Positions 8,501 through 17,333 of a stretch of 64,000 nucleotides of DNA are shown here, in pieces. Under the pieces are notes generated by a model, which ran no database searches, had not been told where the DNA came from, and saw nothing but the letters and a program-made list of their open reading frames with translations. Source of the DNA: Caballeronia udeis (GTDB lineage: Bacteria > Pseudomonadota > Gammaproteobacteria > Burkholderiales > Burkholderiaceae); assembly GCF_001544555.2 (NCBI RefSeq), contig NZ_FCOK02000020.1, forward strand, positions 1 to 64,000, read 5' to 3'. The position numbers and the translations under genes are program-made. Position 1 is the stretch's first letter. Each line of letters begins with the position of its first letter.

Positions 8501-8543
8501 TATAATCCCGAATGTTATAATCATAACAACAAGGTGTTAGAAT
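8501..8543 (+). promoter_or_regulatory. deoC promoter with DeoR-type operator
   Basis: TATAAT at 8501-8506 is a possible -10 box, though no clear -35 is seen. At 8513-8528 lies the imperfect palindrome TGTTATAATCATAACA. It matches the E. coli DeoR operator TGTTAGAATTCTAACA at 13 of 16 positions. A second half-site, TGTTAGAAT, follows at 8535-8543. The first 12 bases of the palindrome recur in front of the deoR gene. Repression of the deoxyribose operon by the DeoR protein encoded at its far end is the simplest reading. Confidence 0.65.
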
Positions 8544-8593
8544 AATCTATCGATTAACCGGAAAATGTTGTGCGCTGCACAACCGGCCATCTC

Positions 8594-9607
8594 ATGCTCG
8601 ATGTTGCTTCCCAACCCGTTGTCGCCTTGCGCGCCAAACCGCTCTCCCATCATGAGTTACAGCAGCGCAATCCAGGCGTTCCGCTGGATCTCTCGTGGCT
8701 TGACACCCTGCGCGTCAACCAGTCAGCGGTGGCCCGGCGAGTCAGCACGCTGGGCACGCGCCGCGCGGTTAAAAAGGACGCACAAGCTGCGTGGCTGCTC
8801 AAGGCCATCACGTGCATAGACCTGACCACTCTCAACGGTGACGACACCGCCGCACGCGTCGAACGCCTGTGCGCCAAAGCACGCCGGCCAATTCGCGACG
8901 ACCTGCTGGAGTCGCTAGGCATGCCGGCCGGCTCCATCAAGACCGGCGCTGTGTGCGTGTATCACCGCTTCGTCGGCACGGCCGTTGCTGCGCTTGCCGG
9001 TAGCGGCATCCCGGTCGCGGCCGTCTCCACGGGCTTTCCCGCCGGCCTGATCCCGCATCCGCTGAAGTTGAAGGAGATCGAGGCGTCGGTAAAAGACGGC
9101 GCGGCGGAAATCGATATTGTCGTCACGCGTGAACACGTGCTCACCGGCAACTGGCAAGCGCTCTATGACGAAATGCGCGACTTCCGCGCGGCCTGTGGCC
9201 CGGCGCATATCAAGGCGATTCTTGCGACAGGCGATATCCGCACGCTCTCGAACATCGCCAAGGCGTCCATGGTTTGCATGATGGCCGGCGCCGATTTCAT
9301 CAAGACTTCCACCGGCAAGGAAGGCGTCAACGCCACGCTCGATGTTTCGCTCGTGATGGTGCGCATGATCCGCGACTACCTGGAACGGACGGGCGTGATG
9401 ATCGGCTTCAAACCGGCCGGCGGCGTGTCCACCGCCAAGTCGGTGCTCGAATACCAGATCCTGATGAAGGAAGAGCTTGGCCGCGAATGGCTCGAACCGG
9501 AGTTGTTTCGCATAGGCGCGTCGAGCCTGCTCGCCGACATCGAGCGGCAACTCGAGCATCACGTCACCGGCCGCTATTCGGCTTTCCATCGTCATCCGGT
9601 TGCTTGA
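8594..9607 (+). CDS. deoC: Deoxyribose-phosphate aldolase (DERA)
   Basis: DeoC splits 2-deoxyribose 5-phosphate into acetaldehyde and glyceraldehyde 3-phosphate in the cytoplasm. The product (337 residues from ATG 8594; a GTG at 8570 is possible) is a class I aldolase TIM barrel. The Schiff-base Lys lies in ADFIKTSTGK and the helper Lys in HIKAILATGD. GFKPAGGVST forms the phosphate-binding strand. It belongs to the longer DERA type with about 80 extra N-terminal residues. It opens an operon with an aldehyde dehydrogenase, a mutarotase, a sugar kinase and a sugar ABC importer. The acetaldehyde formed is probably oxidised by the next gene product. Confidence 0.93.
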   Translation: MLDVASQPVVALRAKPLSHHELQQRNPGVPLDLSWLDTLRVNQSAVARRVSTLGTRRAVKKDAQAAWLLKAITCIDLTTLNGDDTAARVERLCAKARRPIRDDLLESLGMPAGSIKTGAVCVYHRFVGTAVAALAGSGIPVAAVSTGFPAGLIPHPLKLKEIEASVKDGAAEIDIVVTREHVLTGNWQALYDEMRDFRAACGPAHIKAILATGDIRTLSNIAKASMVCMMAGADFIKTSTGKEGVNATLDVSLVMVRMIRDYLERTGVMIGFKPAGGVSTAKSVLEYQILMKEELGREWLEPELFRIGASSLLADIERQLEHHVTGRYSAFHRHPVA

Positions 9608-9654
9608 GCCGGTTGCATAAGCCAGCACCGCATCATCTTTTACACGAGCTCCCA

Positions 9655-12045
9655 ATGAGCGTAGCCGACTACTTCACCTCGATGGATTACGGACCTGCAC
9701 CGGAAGACGACGGCGCCGCGCGCGCCTGGCTGGATCAACACGCGACCGGCTTTGGCCATTTCATCGACGGCTCCTTTCGCGCGCCGCTGGCGGGTGAGCA
9801 ATTCGACTCGCTGGAACCCGCGACCGGGCGCGTGATCGCGAGCATTGCGCAGGGCGATCAGGCGGATATCGACGCTGCGGTCGACGCCGCGCATCGTGCG
9901 CTGCCCGCGTGGCAAGCGCTTGGCGGCGCGGGTCGCGCACGGCATCTGTATGCGCTTTCGCGCATGGTGCAGCGGCATGCGCGCCTCTTCGCCGTGCTTG
10001 AATCGCTGGATAACGGCAAGCCGATCCGCGAGTCGCGCGACATCGACATCCCTCTTGTGGCACGGCATTTTCTGCATCACGCGGGCTGGGCTCAGTTGCA
10101 GGATCGGGAGTTTGCCGACTGGGCGCCGCTGGGTGTCATCGGCCAGATCGTGCCGTGGAATTTTCCGCTGCTGATGCTCTCGTGGAAGATCGCGCCGGCA
10201 CTCGCGCTGGGCAATTGCGTGGTGCTTAAGCCCGCCGAATACACGCCGCTGACCGCGTTGTTGTTCGCTGAATTGGCAGCGCGTGCAGGCTTGCCCGCAG
10301 GCGTGCTGAACGTGGTCACCGGCGACGGCCGCACGGGCGCTGCGCTCGTCGAACATCCGCGCGTGGCGAAGATTGCGTTCACCGGATCGACGGAAGTAGG
10401 CAGGCTGATTCGCGTGGCGACCGCAGGCTCGGGCAAGTCGCTGACGCTTGAACTCGGCGGCAAGTCGCCATTCATCGTATTCGACGACGCCGATCTCGAC
10501 AGCGCGGTGGAAGGTGTCGTTGATGCGATCTGGTTCAACCAGGGCCAGGTCTGCTGCGCCGGTTCGCGGCTGCTGGTGCAGGAAGGCGTGGAGCAACGCT
10601 TCATCGATAAATTGAAGCGCCGCATGGACACGCTGCGGGTCGGGCCGTCGCTCGACAAGGGCATCGATCTGGGCGCGATCGTGGACACCGTGCAGCTTGA
10701 GCGCATTCGTTCGCTCATTGAACGCGGTGTGCAGGAAGGCTGCGAGATTCACCAGCCCAAAGGGCTTCGAATGCCCGAGCAAGGCGCGTTTTATCCTCCC
10801 ACTCTGGTGACGAATGTCGCACCCGCGTCCACGCTTGCACAAGAAGAAATCTTCGGGCCGGTGCTGGTGACCATGAGTTTTCGAACGCCTGATGAAGCGG
10901 TCGCGCTGGCCAATCATTCACGTTATGGACTCGCTGCAAGCGTGTGGAGCGAGACCATTGGCCGTGCGTTGGATATTGCGCCGCGCCTGCAATGCGGCGT
11001 GGTCTGGATCAACGCCACCAATCTCTTCGATGCCGGTGTTGGCTTCGGCGGGTATCGTGAATCGGGCTTTGGCCGTGAAGGCGGACGCGAGGGGATTTAC
11101 GAGTACCTGAAGCCGCGCGCGTGGACTAAGCTGCCCGTTCGTTCCGAGCGCGCCCAGCATATTGCGCAGCCTTCCGCGTTCGAAGCGGACACCAGCGTCA
11201 GCGCGCTCGACCGTACTGCGAAGCTGTTTATCGGCGGCAAGCAGGTTCGCCCGGACAGTGGTTACTCGCGGCTTGTGCATGCGCCGTCCGGGGCGATCGT
11301 TGGTGAGGTGGGCGAGGGCAATCGCAAAGACGTACGCAACGCGGTCGCCGCTGCGCACAGCGCTGAAAAGTGGTCGCAAGCCAGCACGCATAACCGCGCC
11401 CAGGTGCTGTATTACCTCGCGGAAAACCTGTCGGCGCGTGCGGACGAATTCGCAAGGCAACTCGCGGCGCGGACCGGCGTGTCTGCCGCCGATGCCGAGC
11501 GCGAAGTCGAAGCATCGATCACGCGTTTGTTCACTTATGGCGCGTGGGCCGACAAGTTCGATGGAGCGGTGCATTCGCCGCCGCTAAGAGGCGTTGCGCT
11601 GGCAATGCACGAACCGCTCGGCGTGATCGGTGTGGTGTGTCCGGACGAAGCACCGCTGCTGGGGCTCATTTCGCTGATCGCACCGGCGCTTGCGTTGGGC
11701 AATCGCGTGGTCGCCGTGCCGAGCGAAACGTGTCCGCTGACGGCGACCGATTTTTATCAGGTGGTCGAGACATCGGACGTGCCGGCGGGTGCCTTGAACA
11801 TTGTCACCGGCGAGCGTAAGGCGCTGGCGTCGACCCTGGCAAAACACGACGATGTCGACGCGTTGTGGTGCTTCGGCGGTGCGGATTTATCGACGCTGGC
11901 AGAGCGTGAATCGGTAGGCAACCTGAAGCGCACGTTCGTGGATTACGGCCGCGTGTTCGACTGGTTCGATGCCGCAAGCGAAGGCCTGCCATTCCTGCGT
12001 CAGGCCGTGCAGGTGAAGAACATCTGGATCCCGTACGGAGACTGA
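9655..12045 (+). CDS. Two-domain ALDH16-like aldehyde dehydrogenase
   Basis: The 796-residue protein starts at ATG 9655 (the frame is open further left, inside deoC, without meaning). Residues 30-490 are a complete aldehyde dehydrogenase domain: PWNFPLLM, GNCVVLKPAE, FTGSTEVG, LELGGKSPFIV with the general-base Glu, and NQGQVCCAGSR with the catalytic Cys. A second, shorter ALDH-like domain follows from about 500 (LFIGGKQVRPDSGY, PLGVIGVVCPDEAPLL) but has no catalytic Cys motif and ends early. This arrangement is that of ALDH16. In this operon its likely substrate is acetaldehyde from DeoC, giving acetate, though direct oxidation of deoxyribose cannot be excluded. Confidence 0.88.
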   Translation: MSVADYFTSMDYGPAPEDDGAARAWLDQHATGFGHFIDGSFRAPLAGEQFDSLEPATGRVIASIAQGDQADIDAAVDAAHRALPAWQALGGAGRARHLYALSRMVQRHARLFAVLESLDNGKPIRESRDIDIPLVARHFLHHAGWAQLQDREFADWAPLGVIGQIVPWNFPLLMLSWKIAPALALGNCVVLKPAEYTPLTALLFAELAARAGLPAGVLNVVTGDGRTGAALVEHPRVAKIAFTGSTEVGRLIRVATAGSGKSLTLELGGKSPFIVFDDADLDSAVEGVVDAIWFNQGQVCCAGSRLLVQEGVEQRFIDKLKRRMDTLRVGPSLDKGIDLGAIVDTVQLERIRSLIERGVQEGCEIHQPKGLRMPEQGAFYPPTLVTNVAPASTLAQEEIFGPVLVTMSFRTPDEAVALANHSRYGLAASVWSETIGRALDIAPRLQCGVVWINATNLFDAGVGFGGYRESGFGREGGREGIYEYLKPRAWTKLPVRSERAQHIAQPSAFEADTSVSALDRTAKLFIGGKQVRPDSGYSRLVHAPSGAIVGEVGEGNRKDVRNAVAAAHSAEKWSQASTHNRAQVLYYLAENLSARADEFARQLAARTGVSAADAEREVEASITRLFTYGAWADKFDGAVHSPPLRGVALAMHEPLGVIGVVCPDEAPLLGLISLIAPALALGNRVVAVPSETCPLTATDFYQVVETSDVPAGALNIVTGERKALASTLAKHDDVDALWCFGGADLSTLAERESVGNLKRTFVDYGRVFDWFDAASEGLPFLRQAVQVKNIWIPYGD

Positions 12046-12154
12046 GCGTCAGCAATGAACCTCACGAGCGGACGCAAGAATGCCGGGTTCAAAATAGAAT
12101 CATGAGCGATGACCTCGCAACACAGCGAGGCACGCTCAACATGAAGGAGACGTA

Positions 12155-12628
12155 ATGCTGAAGAACCTCGACCCGCTGCTGAACGCCGACGTCCTGCACG
12201 CGCTGTGCGCAATGGGGCACGGCGATGAAGTCGTGATCTGCGACGCCAATTTCCCCGCCGACTCCGTCGCGCGCCAAACGGTGCTTGGCCATGTGCTCCG
12301 GCTCGACGGCGTGAATGCACCGCGTGCGATCCGCGCGGTGTTGTCGGTGTTGCCGCTGGACAGTTTCGTCGATCATCCCGCCGAACGCATGGAAGTGGTC
12401 GGCGATGCCAACGCGCTTCCTGCCGTACAGCGTGAGGCGCAGACCGAAGTGGATGCCGCCGAAGGGCGCGCGACGCCCTTTGCTTCCATCGAACGTTTTG
12501 CGTTTTATGAGCGCGCCAAGCAAGCGTATTGCGTGATTGCTACCGGCGAAGCGCGTGGATATGGCTGCTTCATCTTCAAGAAGGGCGTGAACCTTGCGCC
12601 CGATGCGCCGTCGGAGACCACGCGATGA
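12155..12628 (+). CDS. RbsD/FucU-family sugar mutarotase
   Basis: A 157-residue member of the RbsD/FucU family, which interconverts sugar anomers so that transported sugar reaches the form the kinase needs. The family signature is visible at the N-terminus (LNADVLHALCAMGHGDEVVICDANFP), with the active-site His in MGHGD. YERAKQAYCVIATGE and a FKKGV ending complete it. It resembles FucU more than short RbsD proteins. AAGGAGAC precedes the ATG and the stop overlaps the start of the kinase gene (ATGA), so the two are coupled. In this operon it probably acts on 2-deoxyribose. Confidence 0.82.
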   Translation: MLKNLDPLLNADVLHALCAMGHGDEVVICDANFPADSVARQTVLGHVLRLDGVNAPRAIRAVLSVLPLDSFVDHPAERMEVVGDANALPAVQREAQTEVDAAEGRATPFASIERFAFYERAKQAYCVIATGEARGYGCFIFKKGVNLAPDAPSETTR

Positions 12629-13581
12629 ACCGCAGCATCGTCATCCTCGGCATCTACGTGACGGATCTCACGTTCCGCGCCGGGCGTATGCCGCTGCTTG
12701 GAGAGACCATCGCCGGATCGGCGTTTGCGATGGGGCCGGGCGGCAAGGGGTCGAACCAGGCCGTGGCCGCAGCACGCGCCGGTGCCGACGTGATCTTCTG
12801 CACGCGCCTCGGCGCCGATGCATTCGGCGACATCGCGCGCTCGACGTGGGCCGCTGAAGGCATCACGGCGCGGGCAATCACGACTGATGGCGTGGCAACA
12901 GGCGCGGCGCACATCTTTGTTGACGACGTCACGGGCGGCAACGCGATCATTGTTGCAGCGGGTGCGGCCGGCCGTTTGTGCCCCGAAGACGTTGAAGCAA
13001 TCGAAGCCGATATTGCGTCCGCCGTGGTGTTCGTCACGCAGCTTGAACAACCGGTTCCTGCCGCGCGGCGCGGACTCGAACTTGCGCGTCGCCACGGTGT
13101 GACGACCGTTTTCAATCCGGCGCCCGCGCTACCGCTCGACGACGACATCTTCCCCCTTTGCGACTACATCACGCCGAACGAAACCGAAGCAACGGCGCTG
13201 ACGGGTATCGCGATTGCTTCCGTCGATGACGCCCGCCGTGCCGCCGATGTCCTGCTCGGAAAGGGCGTGCGCGCGGTGATCGTGACGCTGGGCGAAGCGG
13301 GGGCGTTGCTGCATACGCTGGAAGAATCGGTGCTCGTGCCGGCCTTCAATTGCGGTCGCGTGGTCGAGACCGCAGGCGCGGGCGATGGCTTCACCGGCGG
13401 CTTCGCCGCGGCGCTTGCTCGCGGCGAAAGCCCGTTGAACGCCGTGCGTTTCGGCTGCGCGCTCGCGAGCTTGTCAGTCACGCGTCCCGGCACCGCGCCG
13501 TCCATGCCGACGCTGGCCGAAATAGAAGCGGTGCTTGGCGGACCTGTGAAGTCCGGCAGCGTGCTGGTTCACCAATCCTGA
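12625..13581 (+). CDS. PfkB-family sugar kinase, probable deoxyribokinase
   Basis: A 318-residue ribokinase-fold enzyme. GPGGKGSNQAVAAARAG near the N-terminus is the first PfkB signature. The second, VVETAGAGDGFTGGFAAAL, contains the catalytic Asp and anion hole. NPAP and TPNETEA are further ribokinase-type blocks. It would use ATP to phosphorylate the sugar at C5. With DERA in the same operon, the product is most likely 2-deoxyribose 5-phosphate, so deoxyribokinase (deoK-like) rather than ribokinase. Substrate choice is inferred from context. The start overlaps the mutarotase stop; the permease gene follows after 16 bases. Confidence 0.85.
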   Translation: MNRSIVILGIYVTDLTFRAGRMPLLGETIAGSAFAMGPGGKGSNQAVAAARAGADVIFCTRLGADAFGDIARSTWAAEGITARAITTDGVATGAAHIFVDDVTGGNAIIVAAGAAGRLCPEDVEAIEADIASAVVFVTQLEQPVPAARRGLELARRHGVTTVFNPAPALPLDDDIFPLCDYITPNETEATALTGIAIASVDDARRAADVLLGKGVRAVIVTLGEAGALLHTLEESVLVPAFNCGRVVETAGAGDGFTGGFAAALARGESPLNAVRFGCALASLSVTRPGTAPSMPTLAEIEAVLGGPVKSGSVLVHQS

Positions 13582-13597
13582 ACGGAGGAGCGCATCG

Positions 13598-14632
13598 ATG
13601 AACCCATCGAAATGGCTCGCTGACCGGCAACTGAATTTCCTGGTCGGCGTGAACCTGCTGGTCGTGATTGTCGCGACCGCGTTGTCGCATGGCCAGTTCG
13701 TCGATATCGACAACCTCCAGTCCATGGGCAGCCAGTTGCCCGAACTGGGACTGCTCGCGCTTGGCATCATGCTCTCGATGGTGTCGGGTAACGGCGGTAT
13801 CGACTTGTCCGGCGTCGCGCTCGCGAACCTCTCGGGCATGGTGGCCGCGCAACTGCTGCCCATGCTCGTTTCCGCGGATAACTCGCCATCGCTCTATACC
13901 GCCGTGTTCTGCGTGATCACCGTGACGCTGGGTGCAATGGGCGGCTTGATGAACGGCGTGATCATCGCGCGATTGAAACTCACGCCGATCCTCTGCACGC
14001 TTGGAACGTCGCTGCTGTTTACCGGCATTGCGGTGGTCTTGAGCAACGGTGCATCGGTGCGGGTGGAATATGTCGATGCCCTCTCCGACATCGGCAACGG
14101 CACCTTCCTGCAAGTGCCTGTCTCGCTGTGGATTTTCGTGGTCACGGTGTTGCTGCTCGGCTGGATCCTGAAGCGCACGCCCTTCGGATTGCGGCTCTAT
14201 CTGATGGGCACGAATCCGAAAGCCGCGTTCTATGCCGGCATTCCGCGCGACCGCATGCTGATCCTGACCTATGGCATGTGCGGCGTACTCGCGTCGCTCG
14301 CCGGGCTGATCAGCGCGACGCATACGTCCAGCGCCAAGTGGGACTACGGCAACTCGTACTTGCTGATCGCGATCCTGATTGCGGTGATGGGCGGCGTGAA
14401 TCCGGCGGGCGGTTACGGCCGGATCATCTGTGTTTTCCTGGCGGCCACCGTGCTCCAGTTTCTGTCGAGCCTGTTCAATCTGCTCGGCGTCTCGCAGTTC
14501 TTCGGCGACTGCGCGTGGGGCTTCCTGTTGCTCGCGTCGCTTGCGCTGGCGGGCGGCGAACGCGTGCGGGCGATCTTCGGCCTGGGCGGCGCACCAACCG
14601 TTGCGAAGGCGCCAAAGCCGCCGGCGGCGTAG
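13598..14632 (+). CDS. Sugar ABC transporter permease (RbsC family), probable deoxyribose uptake
   Basis: A 344-residue integral membrane protein of the BPD_transp_2/RbsC class with about ten hydrophobic segments. ELGLLALGIMLSMVSGNGGIDLSGV is the characteristic early block, and YLMGTNPKAAFYAGIPRDRMLI is the cytoplasmic loop that contacts the ATPase. It is one of two different permeases in this operon (the other at 17330), so the channel is probably a heterodimer. AGGAG-like bases precede the ATG. The importer partners are the binding protein at 14721 and the ATPase at 15804. Confidence 0.88.
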   Translation: MNPSKWLADRQLNFLVGVNLLVVIVATALSHGQFVDIDNLQSMGSQLPELGLLALGIMLSMVSGNGGIDLSGVALANLSGMVAAQLLPMLVSADNSPSLYTAVFCVITVTLGAMGGLMNGVIIARLKLTPILCTLGTSLLFTGIAVVLSNGASVRVEYVDALSDIGNGTFLQVPVSLWIFVVTVLLLGWILKRTPFGLRLYLMGTNPKAAFYAGIPRDRMLILTYGMCGVLASLAGLISATHTSSAKWDYGNSYLLIAILIAVMGGVNPAGGYGRIICVFLAATVLQFLSSLFNLLGVSQFFGDCAWGFLLLASLALAGGERVRAIFGLGGAPTVAKAPKPPAA

Positions 14633-14720
14633 TCGGACAAACAAGCGAATAAACGAGCTTTGCCAGGTTTCAAAACTTCATCTCATGTGCATCACAGACA
14701 AACCATAACGGAGACAACGC

Positions 14721-15725
14721 ATGAAACTCAATCGAATCACCATTGCGCTTACAGCAGTCACGCTTGCGGCCGGAGTCATTGCTGTCGCGCAAGCCGCGAC
14801 CGATCAAACCATCGTCACGGTGGTCAAGGTCACGGGTATCAACTGGTTCAACCGGATGGACGACGGGGTGAAAGAATTCGCCAAGGACAACCCGGGCGTG
14901 AACGCTTATCAGACCGGACCGGGACGCGCGGACGCTGCGCAACAACTGAAGATCATCGAAGACCTGATCGCGAAGAAAGTCACGGCGATCGCAGTCGTTC
15001 CCTACGATCCGCCGACCCTCGAACCCGCGCTCAAGAAAGCGATGGATCGCGGCATCAAGGTCGTCACGCATGAAGCGGACAACGAGAAGAACACGATGGT
15101 GGACATCGAAGCCTTCGACAACACCGCGTACGGCGCAGGTCTGAACGAGCGGCTTGCGAAGTGCATGGGTGACCAGGGCAAATGGGCGGTGCTGGTGGGC
15201 TCGCTCGGCAGCCGTTCGCAGGTCCAGTGGGCGGATGGCGGGATTGGCAATGCGAAGCAGAAGTACCCGAAGATGGATCTGGTCGAGCCGAAGCTTGAAA
15301 CCAATAACGACGGCGAACGTGCTTACCAGGTCGCGAAGGAAGTGCTGCGCAAGCACCCGGACCTGACTGGTTTTCAAGGGTCGTCATCGCTGGACGTGAT
15401 TGGTATCGGGCGTGCGGTGGAAGAGGCCGGCAAGATTGGCAAGATCTGCGTGTACGGCACGGGACTGCCGACCGAAGCCGGCAAGTTCCTGGAGAGCGGC
15501 GCGATCAACGGCATCGCGTTCTGGGACCCGAAGCTCGCCGGTATCGCGATGAACAAGGTCGCGAAAATGCTGATCGACGGCAAGACAGTGGAGAACGGTG
15601 CCGACCTGGGCCTCGTTGGTTATAACAAGGTTACGGTCACGAAGGGTCCGGGCAAAGGGATCATCGTGCGCGGCACCGGTTGGGTCGACGTCGACAAGAC
15701 CAACTACAAGCAGTATCCATTCTGA
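14721..15725 (+). CDS. Sugar ABC transporter periplasmic binding protein
   Basis: The 334-residue product has a clear Sec signal peptide (hydrophobic core ITIALTAVTLAAGVIA, cleavage after AQA). It is a type 1 periplasmic binding protein of the RbsB/AI-2/rhamnose-binding group. ITGINWF-like, IIEDLIAKKVTAIAV, IEAFDNTAYGAGL and GFQGSSSLDVIGIGRA are typical. It delivers the sugar, here probably 2-deoxyribose or a related pentose, to the two permeases. The hairpin just downstream (15748-15770) can protect its 3' end and raise its level over the ATPase, as is common for binding-protein genes. Confidence 0.88.
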   Translation: MKLNRITIALTAVTLAAGVIAVAQAATDQTIVTVVKVTGINWFNRMDDGVKEFAKDNPGVNAYQTGPGRADAAQQLKIIEDLIAKKVTAIAVVPYDPPTLEPALKKAMDRGIKVVTHEADNEKNTMVDIEAFDNTAYGAGLNERLAKCMGDQGKWAVLVGSLGSRSQVQWADGGIGNAKQKYPKMDLVEPKLETNNDGERAYQVAKEVLRKHPDLTGFQGSSSLDVIGIGRAVEEAGKIGKICVYGTGLPTEAGKFLESGAINGIAFWDPKLAGIAMNKVAKMLIDGKTVENGADLGLVGYNKVTVTKGPGKGIIVRGTGWVDVDKTNYKQYPF

Positions 15726-15747
15726 CTGCTGTAGCTGATGCAGTGAA

Positions 15748-15770
15748 GCGCGCACGGCTGCCGTGCGCGC
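15748..15770 (+). terminator. Intercistronic hairpin after the binding-protein gene
   Basis: GCGCGCACGG and CCGTGCGCGC form a perfect 10-bp stem with a 3-base loop. It lies 23 bases after the binding-protein stop and about 34 bases before the ATPase start. No T-run follows, so it is more likely a 3'-end stabiliser or partial attenuator than a full terminator. It would explain excess binding protein over membrane components. Confidence 0.55.
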
Positions 15771-15803
15771 TGTCTTCAGGAAGTTGAAAGAGTGGAAGGT
15801 CCA

Positions 15804-17333
15804 ATGATGAGTACAGTGCCGCTTCTCGAAGTCGTCGATATCCATAAGCGCTTTACCGGCGTGTATGCGCTGCGTGGCGTGAGCCTTTCGTTCCAGCGTG
15901 GGCAGATCTATCACCTGCTTGGCGAGAACGGTTGCGGCAAGAGCACGCTGATCAAGATCATCTCCGGGGCGCAACCGCCCGATCAGGGCGAGCTTGTGAT
16001 CGAAGGCGTAAGGCATGCGCGGCTTGCGCCGCTGGAGGCGTTGTCGGCGGGTATTGAAACGGTGTATCAGGACCTTTCGCTGCTGCCCAACATGAGCGTG
16101 GCGGAGAACGTGGCGTTGACGTCGGAACTGGCCGCGCACGCGGGGCGCCTTGCGCGGACCTTCGATCGCCGCGCGCTGGCCAAAACGGCGGCGCGTGCTC
16201 TGGAAGCGGTGGGCCTGCCCGGCGATGCCGATTTCCAGGCCACGCTGGTCGAGCAATTGCCGCTGGCAACACGGCAGCTTGTGGCGATCGCGCGAGCGAT
16301 TGCGAGCGAGGCGAAGTTCGTCATCATGGATGAGCCGACTACGTCGCTCACGCAAAAGGAAGTCGATAACCTGATCGCAGTGCTGGCGAAACTGCGTGCC
16401 GATGGTGTTGCCGTGCTGTTCGTGAGTCACAAGCTGGATGAGTGCTACGCGATCGGCGGCGAGGTGATTGTGCTGCGCGATGGCCAGAAGATGGCGCAAG
16501 GGCCGATCGAGAATTATACGAAGGCGCAGATTGGCGAGTTGATGACGGGCAAGCAGTTATCGAACGAGCGATATCGGCAGGCCGAAGTCATGGATGGCCA
16601 CGAGATCGTGCTGGATGTGAAGGCATTATCGCGGTCGCGCCAGTTCGCCGATGTCACGTTCTCCCTGCATCGCGGAGAGATTCTCGGCGTGACCGGTTTG
16701 CTCGACTCGGGGCGCAACGAATTGGCGCGCGCATTGGCCGGCGTCGCGCCTGCGGATAGCGGTACGGTGACGCTGGACGGTTCTGTCGTGAGGCTTAAAA
16801 CGCCGTCCGATGCGAAGTGGCAGCGCATAGGCTACGTGCCCGAAGACCGCCTGAACGAAGGCCTTTTCCTCGATAAATCCATTCGCGACAATGTCATCAC
16901 GGCGATGATCTCGAGCTTGCGGGACCGCTTCGGACAGGTCGACCGGAAACGCACGCGTGAGCTTGCCGAGCGCACCGTGAAGGAGTTGCAGATTGCGACG
17001 CCTGACATTGACAAGCCGGTGCAATCGCTTTCCGGCGGAAACCAGCAACGTGTGTTGATCGGGCGTTGGCTTGCTATTGATCCACGCGTGTTGATCCTGC
17101 ACGGCCCGACGGTGGGCGTGGACGTGGGATCGAAGGACATCATTTACCGCATCATGCAGCGGCTGGCGGAGCAGGGCATCGGCATTATTCTGATCAGCGA
17201 TGACTTGCCTGAGTTGCTGCAGAACTGCGACCGAATCCTGATGATGAAGAAGGGGCGTGTCTCGAACGAGTATCGTGCGGGGCAGTTGACTGAAGCCGAT
17301 CTTTATCACGCTTTACTTTCAGAGGCAGCATGA
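15804..17333 (+). CDS. Sugar ABC transporter ATPase (two-domain, RbsA type)
   Basis: The product of about 509 residues has two nucleotide-binding domains, as in RbsA/XylG/AraG. The first has a good Walker A (GENGCGKST) and Walker B (FVIMDEPTTSL). The second has the usual degenerate Walker A (GLLDSGRNEL) but an intact signature (LSGGNQQR) and YVPEDR motif. The start is placed at ATG 15804 behind GGAAGG; ATG 15807 is equally possible. It energises sugar import with the two permeases. The stop overlaps the next start (ATGA). Confidence 0.9.
   Translation: MMSTVPLLEVVDIHKRFTGVYALRGVSLSFQRGQIYHLLGENGCGKSTLIKIISGAQPPDQGELVIEGVRHARLAPLEALSAGIETVYQDLSLLPNMSVAENVALTSELAAHAGRLARTFDRRALAKTAARALEAVGLPGDADFQATLVEQLPLATRQLVAIARAIASEAKFVIMDEPTTSLTQKEVDNLIAVLAKLRADGVAVLFVSHKLDECYAIGGEVIVLRDGQKMAQGPIENYTKAQIGELMTGKQLSNERYRQAEVMDGHEIVLDVKALSRSRQFADVTFSLHRGEILGVTGLLDSGRNELARALAGVAPADSGTVTLDGSVVRLKTPSDAKWQRIGYVPEDRLNEGLFLDKSIRDNVITAMISSLRDRFGQVDRKRTRELAERTVKELQIATPDIDKPVQSLSGGNQQRVLIGRWLAIDPRVLILHGPTVGVDVGSKDIIYRIMQRLAEQGIGIILISDDLPELLQNCDRILMMKKGRVSNEYRAGQLTEADLYHALLSEAA

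Noticed and set aside
9274..9654. N-terminal extension of the aldehyde dehydrogenase into deoC
   Set aside because: The extension lies in the wrong frame over conserved deoC sequence; ATG 9655 gives the normal ALDH16 N-terminus.
13478..14644. Minus-strand frame of 388 codons opposite the first sugar permease
   Set aside because: Mirror of a membrane-protein gene, giving a His/Gln/Arg-rich product without domains.
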